The position numbers and the translations under genes were made by a program. Positions 55,413 to 63,626 of a stretch of DNA of 64,000 nt are shown piece by piece (positions within the stretch are counted from its first letter, which is position 1; the number at the start of each line of letters is the position of its first letter). The DNA comes from Neisseriaceae bacterium JH1-16 (lineage in GTDB: Bacteria; Pseudomonadota; Gammaproteobacteria; Burkholderiales; Chromobacteriaceae): NCBI GenBank assembly GCA_025989215.1, contig JAPDNP010000005.1, positions 107,275 through 171,274 of the forward strand, written 5' to 3'. Below the pieces are notes generated by a model, which was given only the letters and a program-made list of their open reading frames with translations, searched no databases and was not told where the DNA came from.

Positions 55413-56333
55413 CTAGCGGGACGACGCCGCCAGTGCGGCCCGGATCCCCGGTGCCTCTTCCCGCAGGTAGTCCCACAGCCGGCTGGCCACCGGGCCATGC
55501 GGCCGGTCGGCACGCCGCGCCGCCACCAGCGCCTCGCTGCGCCCGGGCAGATGGCGACCGGCGATCGATTCCAGCCGGCCGCTCTGCAGCTCCTCCTCGA
55601 TCAAAAAGCCCGGCAAATGCCCCCAGCCCAGCCCCTGCAGGATCACTTCCTTCTTCATCAGCTGGTCGGGCACGGTGCACTGGTGCGCGCCGTCGATGCC
55701 GAAGGCGGTGCCGGGGGAGGGGACGTTCGCGGTATCGCGCATCACGCACTGGGTCAGCCCGCGCAGTTGCGCGGGCCGGGTCGGCCGCGGCAAGTCGGCC
55801 GGCAGCAGCCCCGGCGCCAGCACCGGAATCAGGCGCACCGTGCCGAGGTCGAACCACTCCACCGCCGGATCGGCCTGGTCGACCCGGTGCAGGATCAGGT
55901 CGGCCTCGCCGGCCTTCAGTCGCTCGATCGGCCCGGTCACCGCCTCGAAATGCAGGTGCAGGCGGGTGTCCGGGCAGTGCGCGAAGAAGCGCGCCAGCAG
56001 GCCCAGCATCAACGGACGCGGGCACAGATCGCCGATCACCACGTGCAGCTCGCTCTCCACCCCCATCGCCAGCTGCGCCGCATGGCTGCGCAGGCCGGCC
56101 AGCTCGCCGAGCAATAGCTGGGCGCGGGCATGGAACGAACGGCCAGCCTCAGTCAGGCCGACCCGGTAGCCGCTACGGTCGAGCAGCGTCAGGCCCAGCT
56201 GGCGCTCCAGCTTGGCCACGGCGGCGAACACCGCCGGGTGGGAGCGGTGCAGCGTCACGGCCGCCGCCTGAAAGCCCCCGGCCTTGACCACCGCGTCGAA
56301 GCATTGCAGGTCGTGCAGCATGAAATCACTCAT
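55413..56333 (-). CDS. LysR-family regulator (divergent from hydrolase)
   Basis: This 306-residue regulator has a helix-turn-helix at about 10-65 (DLQCFDAVVKAGGFQAAAVTLHRSHPAVFAAVAKLERQLGLTLLDRSGYRVGLTEAG) and an effector domain beyond 95. The start may be ATG 56333 or 56321. It is divergent from the enol-lactonase-like gene across about 130 bp, which carry a perfect dyad. The likely target is that hydrolase. Confidence 0.9.
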   Translation of the reverse strand: MSDFMLHDLQCFDAVVKAGGFQAAAVTLHRSHPAVFAAVAKLERQLGLTLLDRSGYRVGLTEAGRSFHARAQLLLGELAGLRSHAAQLAMGVESELHVVIGDLCPRPLMLGLLARFFAHCPDTRLHLHFEAVTGPIERLKAGEADLILHRVDQADPAVEWFDLGTVRLIPVLAPGLLPADLPRPTRPAQLRGLTQCVMRDTANVPSPGTAFGIDGAHQCTVPDQLMKKEVILQGLGWGHLPGFLIEEELQSGRLESIAGRHLPGRSEALVAARRADRPHGPVASRLWDYLREEAPGIRAALAASSR

Positions 56334-56346
56334 GTCAGTAACTATG

Positions 56347-56368
56347 ACAAAGAATGCCAATTCTTTGT
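56347..56368. promoter_or_regulatory. Perfect nine-bp dyad, probable LysR operator
   Basis: ACAAAGAAT (56347-56355) and ATTCTTTGT (56360-56368) flank four bases. It lies just upstream of the LysR start, in an A+T-rich stretch between the divergent genes. Confidence 0.6.
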
Positions 56369-56462
56369 AATTTTTTCCTTATCCGCCGCTCGCTATGCTC
56401 CACCTCATGACATCCGCTGTCACCGGGTGGGCCCACCGCCCACCCCCAACCAGGAGCCGAGC

Positions 56463-57260
56463 ATGAACACCACCCATTTCCTCACCACCAGTGACGGTGC
56501 CAGCATTGCCTACCAACTGGACGGCCAGGCCGACCGGCCGGTGCTGGTGCTGTCCAACTCCATCGGCACCACCCTGCACATGTGGGACGCCCAGATCGAG
56601 GCACTGTCACAGCACTTCCGGGTGCTGCGCTACGATGCCCGCGGCCATGGCGCCTCCAGCGTGCCGGCCGGCCCGTATACGCTGGCGCGGCTGAGCCGGG
56701 ACGTGATCGAGCTACTCGATGCGCTGGACATCCGCCGCGCGCATTTCCTCGGCCTGTCGCTCGGCGGGCTGGTCGGCCAGTGGCTGGGCATCCACGCCCC
56801 CGAACGGCTCGACCACCTGATCCTGAGCAACACCTCCGCCTACCTCGGGCCGGCCGAACAGTGGGACGCGCCGATCGCCGCGGTGCTGCAGGCCGAGGAC
56901 ATGAGCGAGACCGCCGCCACCTTCCTGCGCAACTGGTTCCCGCCGGCGATGCTGACGAAGCCCAACCCGGTCGTCGACGCATTCCGCGCCATGCTGCTCA
57001 CCACCAACCGGCACGGCCTGGCCGGCTCGTGGGCGGCGGTGCGCGATACCGATATGCGCGCCGAGCTTGCCCGCATCACCCGGCCGACGCTGGTGATCGC
57101 CGGGCGGGACGACACGGTGACCGCAGCCAGCCATGGCGAACAGATCGCCGCTAGCATCCCGAACGCTGAGCTGCTGGTGCTGCCGACGGTGCACCTGTCG
57201 AACATCGAGCGCCCGCACGAATTCTTGGCCGCGGTACTCGCTTTCCTGCCAGCCCGCTGA
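56463..57260 (+). CDS. Alpha/beta hydrolase, 3-oxoadipate enol-lactonase-like
   Basis: This 265-residue alpha/beta hydrolase has a nucleophile elbow FLGLSLGGLVGQWLG. Its Asp is in VIAGRDDTVT, and the late LLVLPTVHLSNIERP provides the catalytic His. The overall pattern, including VLRYDARGHGASSVPAGPYT, is that of PcaD enol-lactone hydrolases of the beta-ketoadipate pathway. No other pca genes are in the window, so the substrate is uncertain. CAGGAG precedes ATG 56463. Confidence 0.88.
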   Translation: MNTTHFLTTSDGASIAYQLDGQADRPVLVLSNSIGTTLHMWDAQIEALSQHFRVLRYDARGHGASSVPAGPYTLARLSRDVIELLDALDIRRAHFLGLSLGGLVGQWLGIHAPERLDHLILSNTSAYLGPAEQWDAPIAAVLQAEDMSETAATFLRNWFPPAMLTKPNPVVDAFRAMLLTTNRHGLAGSWAAVRDTDMRAELARITRPTLVIAGRDDTVTAASHGEQIAASIPNAELLVLPTVHLSNIERPHEFLAAVLAFLPAR

Positions 57261-57291
57261 CCGCTGCGACACTGTGTTGCGCCCCGCCCGG

Positions 57292-57307
57292 TGTTCCACG
57301 TGAAACC
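57292..57307. promoter_or_regulatory. parS-like ParB binding site 3
   Basis: TGTTCCACGTGAAACC differs from the consensus TGTTTCACGTGAAACA at two positions. It is intergenic between two convergent genes, where no promoter is expected, which favours a chromosomal role. Confidence 0.8.
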
Positions 57308-57312
57308 GCCAT

Positions 57313-57342
57313 GAAAAACGCCGCCCATCGGGCGGCGTTTCT
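57313..57342. terminator. Bidirectional intrinsic terminator
   Basis: A perfect stem AAACGCCGCCC / GGGCGGCGTTT with a three-base loop lies between the convergent hydrolase and chemoreceptor genes. Confidence 0.85.
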
Positions 57343-57359
57343 GCAAAACAGACAGTGAC

Positions 57360-58985
57360 TCAGACGCGGAAGCGGCTGACCGCCTGCTCCATCTGCTGCG
57401 CCAGCTCGGCCATATGACGGGTCGCGTCGTTGGCGCGGAGCGCCGCCTCGGCGTTGGCGCCCGACATGCCGGCGATCCGCTCCACCTGGCCGGCGATCTC
57501 GTTGCTGGCGATGCTCTGCTCCTTCAGCGAACCGGAAATCTCGTGGTTCACCGTCACCACGCGCTCGGCGTTCTGCTGGATGCCGTGCATCGCCTCGCCC
57601 GACTCCTGGGCCAGCCGCACGCCTTCCTCGACGCGCGCCACCGCGGTCTGCATCGCACGGATCGACTGGTCGGCACTGCCCTGGATGTTGTTGATCATCG
57701 CGGCGATTTCCTGGGTGGAGCTGGCGGTCTTCTCGGCCAGCTTGCGCACCTCGTCGGCCACCACCGCGAAGCCCCGGCCCTGCTCGCCGGCACGCGCCGC
57801 TTCGATCGCCGCGTTCAGCGCCAGCAGGTTGGTCTGGTCGGCGATGTCCTTGATCACGCCGATGATGGTCGAGATATTGCCGACCTGGCCGCCCAGCGTC
57901 TCCAGCGTGCCGGCGGTGTCGTTGACCGCACCGGCGATGGTGCGGATCTCGCCGGTAGCGCGGCCGATCACCTCGCTGGCGGCGCGCGATTCCTCGCCGC
58001 TGGCCTGGGTCAGCTGCAGCGCCTCGCCGGCGTTATCGGACACATGGTTGATGCTGACGGTGAGCTGTTCGATCGCCGCCGCCATCGCCGAGGCCGCCTC
58101 GGCCTGCTGGCCGGAGCCGGTCGACACCTGGTCGGCCGAATCGCGGATGCGCACGGTGGTCTGGCTCAGCGCCTGGGCGTGTTCGCGGATGCCGCGAATC
58201 ATCGTCGCCAGGTCGCGCTGCATACATGCGATGCTACCGAGCAGGCTATCGTCGCCACCCTTCACGTCGATGCGATGGTTGAGGTTGCCGGCGCTGATCT
58301 CGCGCACCGCCTCGACCGCGTAGCTCGGCTCGCCGCCCAGCTGCGTCAGGATGCGGCGCGAGATCATCGTCATCATGCCGACCAACACCAGCATCACCAC
58401 GCCGGTGATCAGGCCGACGCGCAGCACGCTGTTCCAGAACTGGCCGTTCAGATCGTCGACGTAGACGCCGGTGGCGGTGTACCAGCCCCACGGTGCGAAT
58501 TCGGCGGCGTAGCCGATCTTCGGCTTCGGTTCGCCGCCGGCGGCCTTCGGAAACGCGTACTCGATATAGCCCTTGCCGCCGTCGCGCTTGAGCATGGTTT
58601 CCCAGGCTGCGCCCAGATCGACGCCGTCGGCACTCTTGGCGCCGCGCAGCGACTTGCCGATGAATTGCGGAGCGGTCGCGGTGGCGCGTTCGATCATGTC
58701 GGTATCGAACACGAAGTAGTCACCGTTCTGGCCGTAGCGGGTGTGGTTGACCATGTCGACCGCCATCGCCTGCGCTTGGGCACGAGTCAGCTCGCCGCTC
58801 TGCACGCGCGCTTCGAGGCGGGCGAACTGCGCATTGACGGTGTCGACCAGGTCGGCCAGCTGTGCCTTGCGTGCGTCGAGCAGGGTGTCGTGTTGCGAAT
58901 AGATCAGTGTGCCGGCAACCAGCACCATGCCGACCATGGTTATCGCCACCGCCGAGAATAGGCGGGTTCGTAGTGTCATCTTCAT
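57360..58985 (-). CDS. Methyl-accepting chemotaxis protein with Cache sensor
   Basis: This 541-residue protein has a membrane segment at about 9-28 and a periplasmic single-Cache domain at about 35-185 ([42 protein letters not shown]). A second membrane segment lies at about 190-212, then a HAMP linker and the long signalling helix. The CheA/CheW-contact hairpin [46 protein letters not shown] is intact. Such sCache receptors sense small organic acids. No che genes adjoin. No obvious CheR-tethering pentapeptide at the C-terminus. Confidence 0.95.
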   Translation of the reverse strand: MKMTLRTRLFSAVAITMVGMVLVAGTLIYSQHDTLLDARKAQLADLVDTVNAQFARLEARVQSGELTRAQAQAMAVDMVNHTRYGQNGDYFVFDTDMIERATATAPQFIGKSLRGAKSADGVDLGAAWETMLKRDGGKGYIEYAFPKAAGGEPKPKIGYAAEFAPWGWYTATGVYVDDLNGQFWNSVLRVGLITGVVMLVLVGMMTMISRRILTQLGGEPSYAVEAVREISAGNLNHRIDVKGGDDSLLGSIACMQRDLATMIRGIREHAQALSQTTVRIRDSADQVSTGSGQQAEAASAMAAAIEQLTVSINHVSDNAGEALQLTQASGEESRAASEVIGRATGEIRTIAGAVNDTAGTLETLGGQVGNISTIIGVIKDIADQTNLLALNAAIEAARAGEQGRGFAVVADEVRKLAEKTASSTQEIAAMINNIQGSADQSIRAMQTAVARVEEGVRLAQESGEAMHGIQQNAERVVTVNHEISGSLKEQSIASNEIAGQVERIAGMSGANAEAALRANDATRHMAELAQQMEQAVSRFRV

Positions 58986-59168
58986 CTGGCAAGCATCCGG
59001 TGGAATTGGGGGGCGACATCATTGTTATCGGCCCGGCCGTCGATAGCTGGAGCGGGTCGCGACGGCCGCAGACGGTGGGCTGAACGGGGTCGTTTCAGCA
59101 AGAATCGGGTCGAAACGGGCGGGTCGGCCACTTACACTCGACGCAAGGGATTCCGGTAGGAGAACGTC

Positions 59169-59762
59169 ATGTTGTCAGACAAAGAAGATACCTTGCAAGC
59201 GAGAGATTACCAACGGCTCGCGCCGGCGGTGCTGGCCGTGCCGCCGATGCAGTCCGGGCACGATCGGCATCGGCGGTTCGCCCGCAGCGCCGGGGCCGGC
59301 CCGCTGCATTTCGCCCCGCTGCCGACGCTGGCAGCGACCCACTTAGCGCCCGTCTGCGTCGATACGTGGCCGCCACACCCCGGCCACTCCGTCACGCTGG
59401 CGGCGCCGACAGTGGGCGCGTGCTCGCGCGCCGGGACGGGCCTGCGTCGAGGCGGGCACGCCACCCGCTTCGACCCATCGGTCATCACCGCCAGCGAACG
59501 GGATGTCGCTCTCACCACATGGGTCGACGACGCCATCCCACCGCCGCTGCGGGTGACGCAACGTTGGCCGAACGCCGAATGGCTCGCGGGCCCCGCCGTC
59601 GCCGCCATTCCACTCGCCCCGCTGATCCCCGGCCAGCGGGTAGGACGCACCGCAGGGATGCCCGGCACTGTGCACCGGGGTATCGGCCGCCCCGCGGCCC
59701 TGCTAGGCTGGAAAACCGCCGCGGCCGACCGGCTCGCTGCCTTCGCTACCGAGGACGCCTGA
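59169..59762 (+). CDS. Unrecognised protein translationally coupled to EamA gene
   Basis: ATG 59169 is preceded by TAGGAGAACGTC, one of the best ribosome sites in the window. The frame gives 197 residues rich in Ala, Pro, Arg and His (MLSDKEDTLQARDYQRLAPA onward). Its stop shares a base with the next start as TGATG. No membrane segment or domain is recognised, and the middle has unusual composition for a folded protein. A TTGGCCGAA copy reads Trp-Pro-Asn. Real by signals, uncertain by content; it could instead be a long translated leader. Confidence 0.5.
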   Translation: MLSDKEDTLQARDYQRLAPAVLAVPPMQSGHDRHRRFARSAGAGPLHFAPLPTLAATHLAPVCVDTWPPHPGHSVTLAAPTVGACSRAGTGLRRGGHATRFDPSVITASERDVALTTWVDDAIPPPLRVTQRWPNAEWLAGPAVAAIPLAPLIPGQRVGRTAGMPGTVHRGIGRPAALLGWKTAAADRLAAFATEDA

Positions 59763-60661
59763 TGGAACGCCAGGATCTATTGTCGCTACTGTTGCTCGCC
59801 GCGCTCTGGGGCGCGTCCTTCCTGTTCATGCGCGTCGCCGCACCGCTGTTCGGCCCGCTGGCGCTGATCGCGCTGCGCGTCAGCCTGGCGGCGCTGGTGC
59901 TGCTGCCGCTGGTGCTGCTGTCCGGCGAGTGGCGCTATGTGAAGAGCCATGCGGGGCCGCTGGCGCTGATGGGCCTGCTGAACCTGGCGCTGCCCTTCCT
60001 GCTGATCGCCTGGGCGCTGCTCAGCCTGCCGGCCGGGGTCGGCTCGGTGCTGAACGCCACCACCCCGCTGATGACCGCGCTGTTGGCCTGGCCGCTGGCG
60101 CGCGAGCCGCTGACCCAGCGCCGGCTGGTCGGGCTGCTGCTGGGTCTGGCCGGCGTGGTGGTACTGGTGGCCGGCAAGGGCGGTTTTGGCGCCGGCCATG
60201 GTGCCGGGCTCTTGCCGGTACTGGCGATGCTCGGCGCGACCTTCAGCTACGGCATCGCCGCGCACCTGGCGCGCCGCCTGCTGGTCGGGGTGCCACCGCG
60301 GGTCTCGAGCTGCGGCAGCCTGGTGGTCGCTAGCCTGTTGACGCTGCCGCTGGCGCTGAGCCACTGGCCGAGCGCGCCGATCCCGAGCAACGGCTGGCTG
60401 GCGGTCGCCGGCCTGGCGCTGGGCAGCACCGCCTTCGCCTATCTGCTCTACTACCGGCTGCTGGCGCGGCTTGGCGCGACCCGGGCAGTGACGGTCACCT
60501 ATCTGGTACCGCTGTTCGGCGTACTGTGGGGAGTGCTGTTGCTGGGCGAACCGTTGCGCCCGGCGATGCTGGCCGGCGCGCTGCTGATCCTGGCCGGGGT
60601 GGCCTGGGCGCAGGGCGTGGTGCCGCTGCGCTTCGGCCGGCTGGCCAAGGGCGAGCGTTGA
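59762..60661 (+). CDS. EamA-family (DMT) transporter
   Basis: This 299-residue protein has ten membrane segments in two EamA repeats (LLLAALWGASFLFMRVAAPLFGPLALIALRVSLAALVLLPL; LARLGATRAVTVTYLVPLFGVLWGVLLLGEPLRPAMLAGALLILAGV). It probably exports amino acids or related metabolites. ATG 59762 overlaps the stop of the preceding frame (TGATG). A strong terminator follows, shared with the convergent envZ-type gene. Confidence 0.92.
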   Translation: MERQDLLSLLLLAALWGASFLFMRVAAPLFGPLALIALRVSLAALVLLPLVLLSGEWRYVKSHAGPLALMGLLNLALPFLLIAWALLSLPAGVGSVLNATTPLMTALLAWPLAREPLTQRRLVGLLLGLAGVVVLVAGKGGFGAGHGAGLLPVLAMLGATFSYGIAAHLARRLLVGVPPRVSSCGSLVVASLLTLPLALSHWPSAPIPSNGWLAVAGLALGSTAFAYLLYYRLLARLGATRAVTVTYLVPLFGVLWGVLLLGEPLRPAMLAGALLILAGVAWAQGVVPLRFGRLAKGER

Positions 60662-60706
60662 GCCCTTCGCCTCACAAGGCACACCGGTTCGCCGACCTGG
60701 CGGCCA

Positions 60707-60742
60707 TCAAAAAAGCCGTGCCCTGGATGGGCACGGCTTTTC
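60707..60742. terminator. Bidirectional intrinsic terminator
   Basis: A perfect 13-bp stem AAAAGCCGTGCCC / GGGCACGGCTTTT with a five-base loop lies between the convergent EamA and sensor-kinase genes. Confidence 0.88.
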
Positions 60743-60785
60743 ATTGAGAGGCCAACGATCCGAAGCGGGGGAGTGCCGCTCGCGC

Positions 60786-62102
60786 TCAGCGCGGCAGCTC
60801 GATCTGCACTCCGAAGCCGCCGCCCTCCGGATCGACGAAGCGCAGCACGCCCTGGTGCTGCTTGACGATGCGCGACACGATCGCCAGACCCAGTCCGCTG
60901 CCGCCGTCGGTGCCGCGGTGTTCGGCCAACCTTTCGAACGGCGCCAGCGCCGCCTCGCGCTGCGCCGGCGGAATCCCGGCGCCCTGGTCGGTGACGGTCA
61001 AACTCGCCTGGGCGTCGTCGCCATCCACCGTCACCACGATCGGCGTCGTGCCGTAACGGCGCGCATTCTCGATCAGGTTGGACACCAGCCGCTCCAGCGC
61101 CAGCGCGTCGAGCTGCAGTTCCGGCTCGGCATGGCACTCCAGCCGCACGTCCAGCCCCTCGCGCAGGAAGCGCGCCACGACGCTGTCGGCCAGTTCGGCC
61201 AACGCCACCGGCTCGCGATGCGACACTTCCTCGCTGCGCGCGAAGTCGATGAACTGGCGAACGATACGCGACAGCTCGTCGATGTCGTCGAGCATGCCGT
61301 CGCGGTCGGGGTTGTCCGGCTGCAGTTCGACGCCGAGCTTCAAGCGGGTCAACGGGGTGCGCAGATCGTGCGACAGGCCGGCCAGCATCAGCCGGCGTTC
61401 GCGCGCCGCGGTATCGAGCGCGCTGACCATGCTGTTGAAGTGACGGGTGAAGCTGACCAGCTCGTGCGGGCCGCTCGGCGGCACCGGCGCCGGGGTCGAT
61501 CCCTCGCTGAGCTCGCGCGCCGCGCCGGCCAGCCGGGTCAACGGCCGGGTGACCCGCCAGGCGATCAGGAACGCCACCACCATCGCCAGCAGCGAGGCCA
61601 GCGTCGCCGCCAGCCAGATCGCGTGGGTCGGCCCGCCGGTGAAGCGCCCCAAAGGCAACACCAGCCAGTACTGCTCGCCGACCACGTGGGCAGACACCCA
61701 CAGCTCGCGGCGGTCGCCGACGGTGCGCCAGCGCACCGGCACCGGCTCACCGAGGCCGGCCGACAGGCGCTCGCCCAGCGCCTCGCCCAGCGAGGGCAGC
61801 CGGTCGGCGAACTCGATGCCGTTGGCCGCATCGTTCGGCAGCAGCTGCGGCAGGCCGGGGCGGTTGTACGATTCGAGAAAGCGCGGCCGCTCGGCGCGCG
61901 GCAGCACGTCGAGCATGCCCTCCAGGTCGGCCAGCGTATTGACCACCTCGGTATAGAGCTGCTGGCTGAGCAGGTGGGTGCGCTCGCGCGCGGCCAGCCA
62001 CAGAGTGAACATCTGGCTGCTGATCACCGCCAGCACCACCAACAGGATTAGCCGGAAGAACAGCGTATCGGAGGCGCGGCGCAGCCGGTTCAGCCACCTC
62101 AT
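60786..62102 (-). CDS. envZ: EnvZ-like sensor histidine kinase
   Basis: This 438-residue inner-membrane kinase has segments at about 13-33 and 155-175 bracketing a periplasmic sensor. HAMP follows, then HisKA with phospho-acceptor His in LAGLSHDLRTPLTRLKLGVEL. The ATPase domain has N-box NLIENARRYG and G-box GTDGGSGLGLAIVSRIV. The H-box matches EnvZ closely. The start ATG 62102 overlaps the regulator stop as ATGA. It would phosphorylate the OmpR-like protein encoded upstream. Two TTGGCCGAA copies encode Leu-Ala-Glu. Confidence 0.93.
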   Translation of the reverse strand: MRWLNRLRRASDTLFFRLILLVVLAVISSQMFTLWLAARERTHLLSQQLYTEVVNTLADLEGMLDVLPRAERPRFLESYNRPGLPQLLPNDAANGIEFADRLPSLGEALGERLSAGLGEPVPVRWRTVGDRRELWVSAHVVGEQYWLVLPLGRFTGGPTHAIWLAATLASLLAMVVAFLIAWRVTRPLTRLAGAARELSEGSTPAPVPPSGPHELVSFTRHFNSMVSALDTAARERRLMLAGLSHDLRTPLTRLKLGVELQPDNPDRDGMLDDIDELSRIVRQFIDFARSEEVSHREPVALAELADSVVARFLREGLDVRLECHAEPELQLDALALERLVSNLIENARRYGTTPIVVTVDGDDAQASLTVTDQGAGIPPAQREAALAPFERLAEHRGTDGGSGLGLAIVSRIVKQHQGVLRFVDPEGGGFGVQIELPR

Positions 62103-62824
62103 TCGCGTTGCTGCCCGTCCGGTACGAACACATAGCCATAGCCCCACACCGTCTGGATGTGGCGCGCGCCGTTGTCGCCGCTGTCGAGCGCCTTGCGCAG
62201 ACGCGACACGTGCACGTCGATGCTGCGGTCGAGCGAATCGCCGCCGCCCTTGCCCAGCGCCATCTCCATCAGCTGTTCGCGGGTCAGCGGCCGGCGCGGA
62301 TGCGCGGCCAGCACCGCCAGCACTGCGTATTCGGCGCTGGTCAGCGCCACCGGCTGCTCGCCGTGGCACAACTCGCGCCGCCCCAGGTGCAGCACGAACT
62401 GGCCGAACTCGATCACGTCGTCGGCGGTATGGCTGGCGGTCAGCGCCGGGGTGGCGCGATGGCGGCGCAGCACCGCCTGTACCCGGGCGGTCAGTTCGCG
62501 CGGATTGAACGGTTTGGGCAGGTAATCGTCGGCGCCCATTTCCAGGCCGAGGATGCGGTCGATGTCCTCGCCGCGCGCAGTCAGCATGATCACCGGCAGG
62601 TTCTCACCCTGCGCGCGCAGCCGCCGCACCACCGCCAGGCCGTCCTCGCCCGGCATCATCACGTCGAGCACCAGCAGGTCGGGGCGGTTGCGCGACAGCT
62701 TGCGGTCGAGGTCGCGCGAATCGGGCAAGGTGTCGACACTGAAGCCCTGCTGCGTCAGGTAGCGGCTGAGCAGGTCGCGCAGCTTGGCATCGTCGTCGAC
62801 GACGAGAATCTTGGCGTTGTCCAT
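62099..62824 (-). CDS. ompR: OmpR-like response regulator
   Basis: This 241-residue regulator has a receiver domain (about 1-120) with the acidic pocket VVDDDAKLRDLL and phospho-acceptor Asp55 in LLVLDVMMPGEDGL. IMLTARGEDIDRILGLEMGADDYLPKPFNPRELTARVQAVLRR is very close to OmpR. A C-terminal winged helix follows (about 140-235, ending IQTVWGYGYVFVPD). It is first gene of ompR-envZ. Three direct CTCGTTAAC-type repeats lie about 105-165 bp upstream, a possible autoregulatory site. Confidence 0.94.
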   Translation of the reverse strand: MDNAKILVVDDDAKLRDLLSRYLTQQGFSVDTLPDSRDLDRKLSRNRPDLLVLDVMMPGEDGLAVVRRLRAQGENLPVIMLTARGEDIDRILGLEMGADDYLPKPFNPRELTARVQAVLRRHRATPALTASHTADDVIEFGQFVLHLGRRELCHGEQPVALTSAEYAVLAVLAAHPRRPLTREQLMEMALGKGGGDSLDRSIDVHVSRLRKALDSGDNGARHIQTVWGYGYVFVPDGQQRE

Positions 62825-63222
62825 CGTGTAGCCTGTGGCTGATCAGGGCGGAATGCCCCAGAACATGGGAATGACTGCATCTCAAGGTTAGCGTGTTCGG
62901 GAACGCCGGTCAGCCCCGCCCGGTCAACAATCGTTAACGGCGGTGCGCCGCGACATACTCGTTAACAGTCGGCCGGCCTTTACACTCGTTAACATTCGGC
63001 GGCGCATCGCACATGTTAGGGCAACACCTGCTGGCTACACTGCATTCATCCCGAGGAGCGAATTGACCGCCGCAAGCGGCCGCTCCAGCGGGTCGGGCCG
63101 CACCGTCGGCCAGGTCCGGCGCGCGCTTCTTCACGATCCAGGCGACGCGCAGCCGGTTTGCCACCCACCCTATCCTGCGCCTGAGGAACCCGACATCCCC
63201 GACATCGGTATAGAATCGAACT
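62825..63222. other. 398-bp divergent promoter region
   Basis: Between ompR and a small exported gene. Apart from the repeat array at 62931-62993 and a TATAGAAT-type -10 box near 63203-63210 (about 13 bp before ATG 63223), I see no gene, hairpin or TTGGCCGAA copy. Confidence 0.5.
62931..62993 (+). promoter_or_regulatory. Three direct TCGTTAAC repeats at 27-28 bp spacing
   Basis: TCGTTAAC lies at 62931-62938, 62959-62966 and 62986-62993, the last two as ACTCGTTAACA. GTTAAC itself is palindromic. The even spacing (28 and 27 bp) and location between divergent ompR and an exported-protein gene suggest an operator array. Confidence 0.6.
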
Positions 63223-63564
63223 ATGATACGTAGCATGCTTTGTGGTGGGTTACTGCTACTTGTCCTGAGTGCTGCACCGGCCTTTGCCGGCCCGCCCCCC
63301 TGGGCTGGCCACGGTGGGCAAGGGCAGCAAGACCCGGGACAGGATCGTTACCGCCTGCGAAATCTGCGCTTGCAAGAAGCGATCCGGAACGGCGACATCA
63401 GCCCGGATGACGCGCGCCAGTCGCGCCGACAGGAACAGGAACGCTGGCAACGCCAGCGCGATCAGCAGGGCCGACCCGCGTTTGACGAAGGCCGCGACCA
63501 GTCGCAGCGTCCGCCCAGCAATCGCTGGCGCGACCGCCTGCGCGATAACTATCAACGCGACTGA
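63223..63564 (+). CDS. Small exported basic protein
   Basis: This 113-residue protein has a signal peptide (MIRSMLCGGLLLLVLSAAPAFA). The highly charged Arg/Gln-rich mature part carries RNGDISPDDARQSRRQEQERWQRQRDQQ, predicted helical. The ISPDDA..RRQEQ pattern is common in small periplasmic proteins annotated hypothetical. Family unassigned. The leader is short. The next exported gene starts 62 bp downstream on the same strand, probably one operon. Confidence 0.75.
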   Translation: MIRSMLCGGLLLLVLSAAPAFAGPPPWAGHGGQGQQDPGQDRYRLRNLRLQEAIRNGDISPDDARQSRRQEQERWQRQRDQQGRPAFDEGRDQSQRPPSNRWRDRLRDNYQRD

Positions 63565-63626
63565 GCCCGTCAAACGCGTCGCTCGCCGAACAAGGCCTTC
63601 TTGACGTTAGACAAGGGAGTCGTGTG

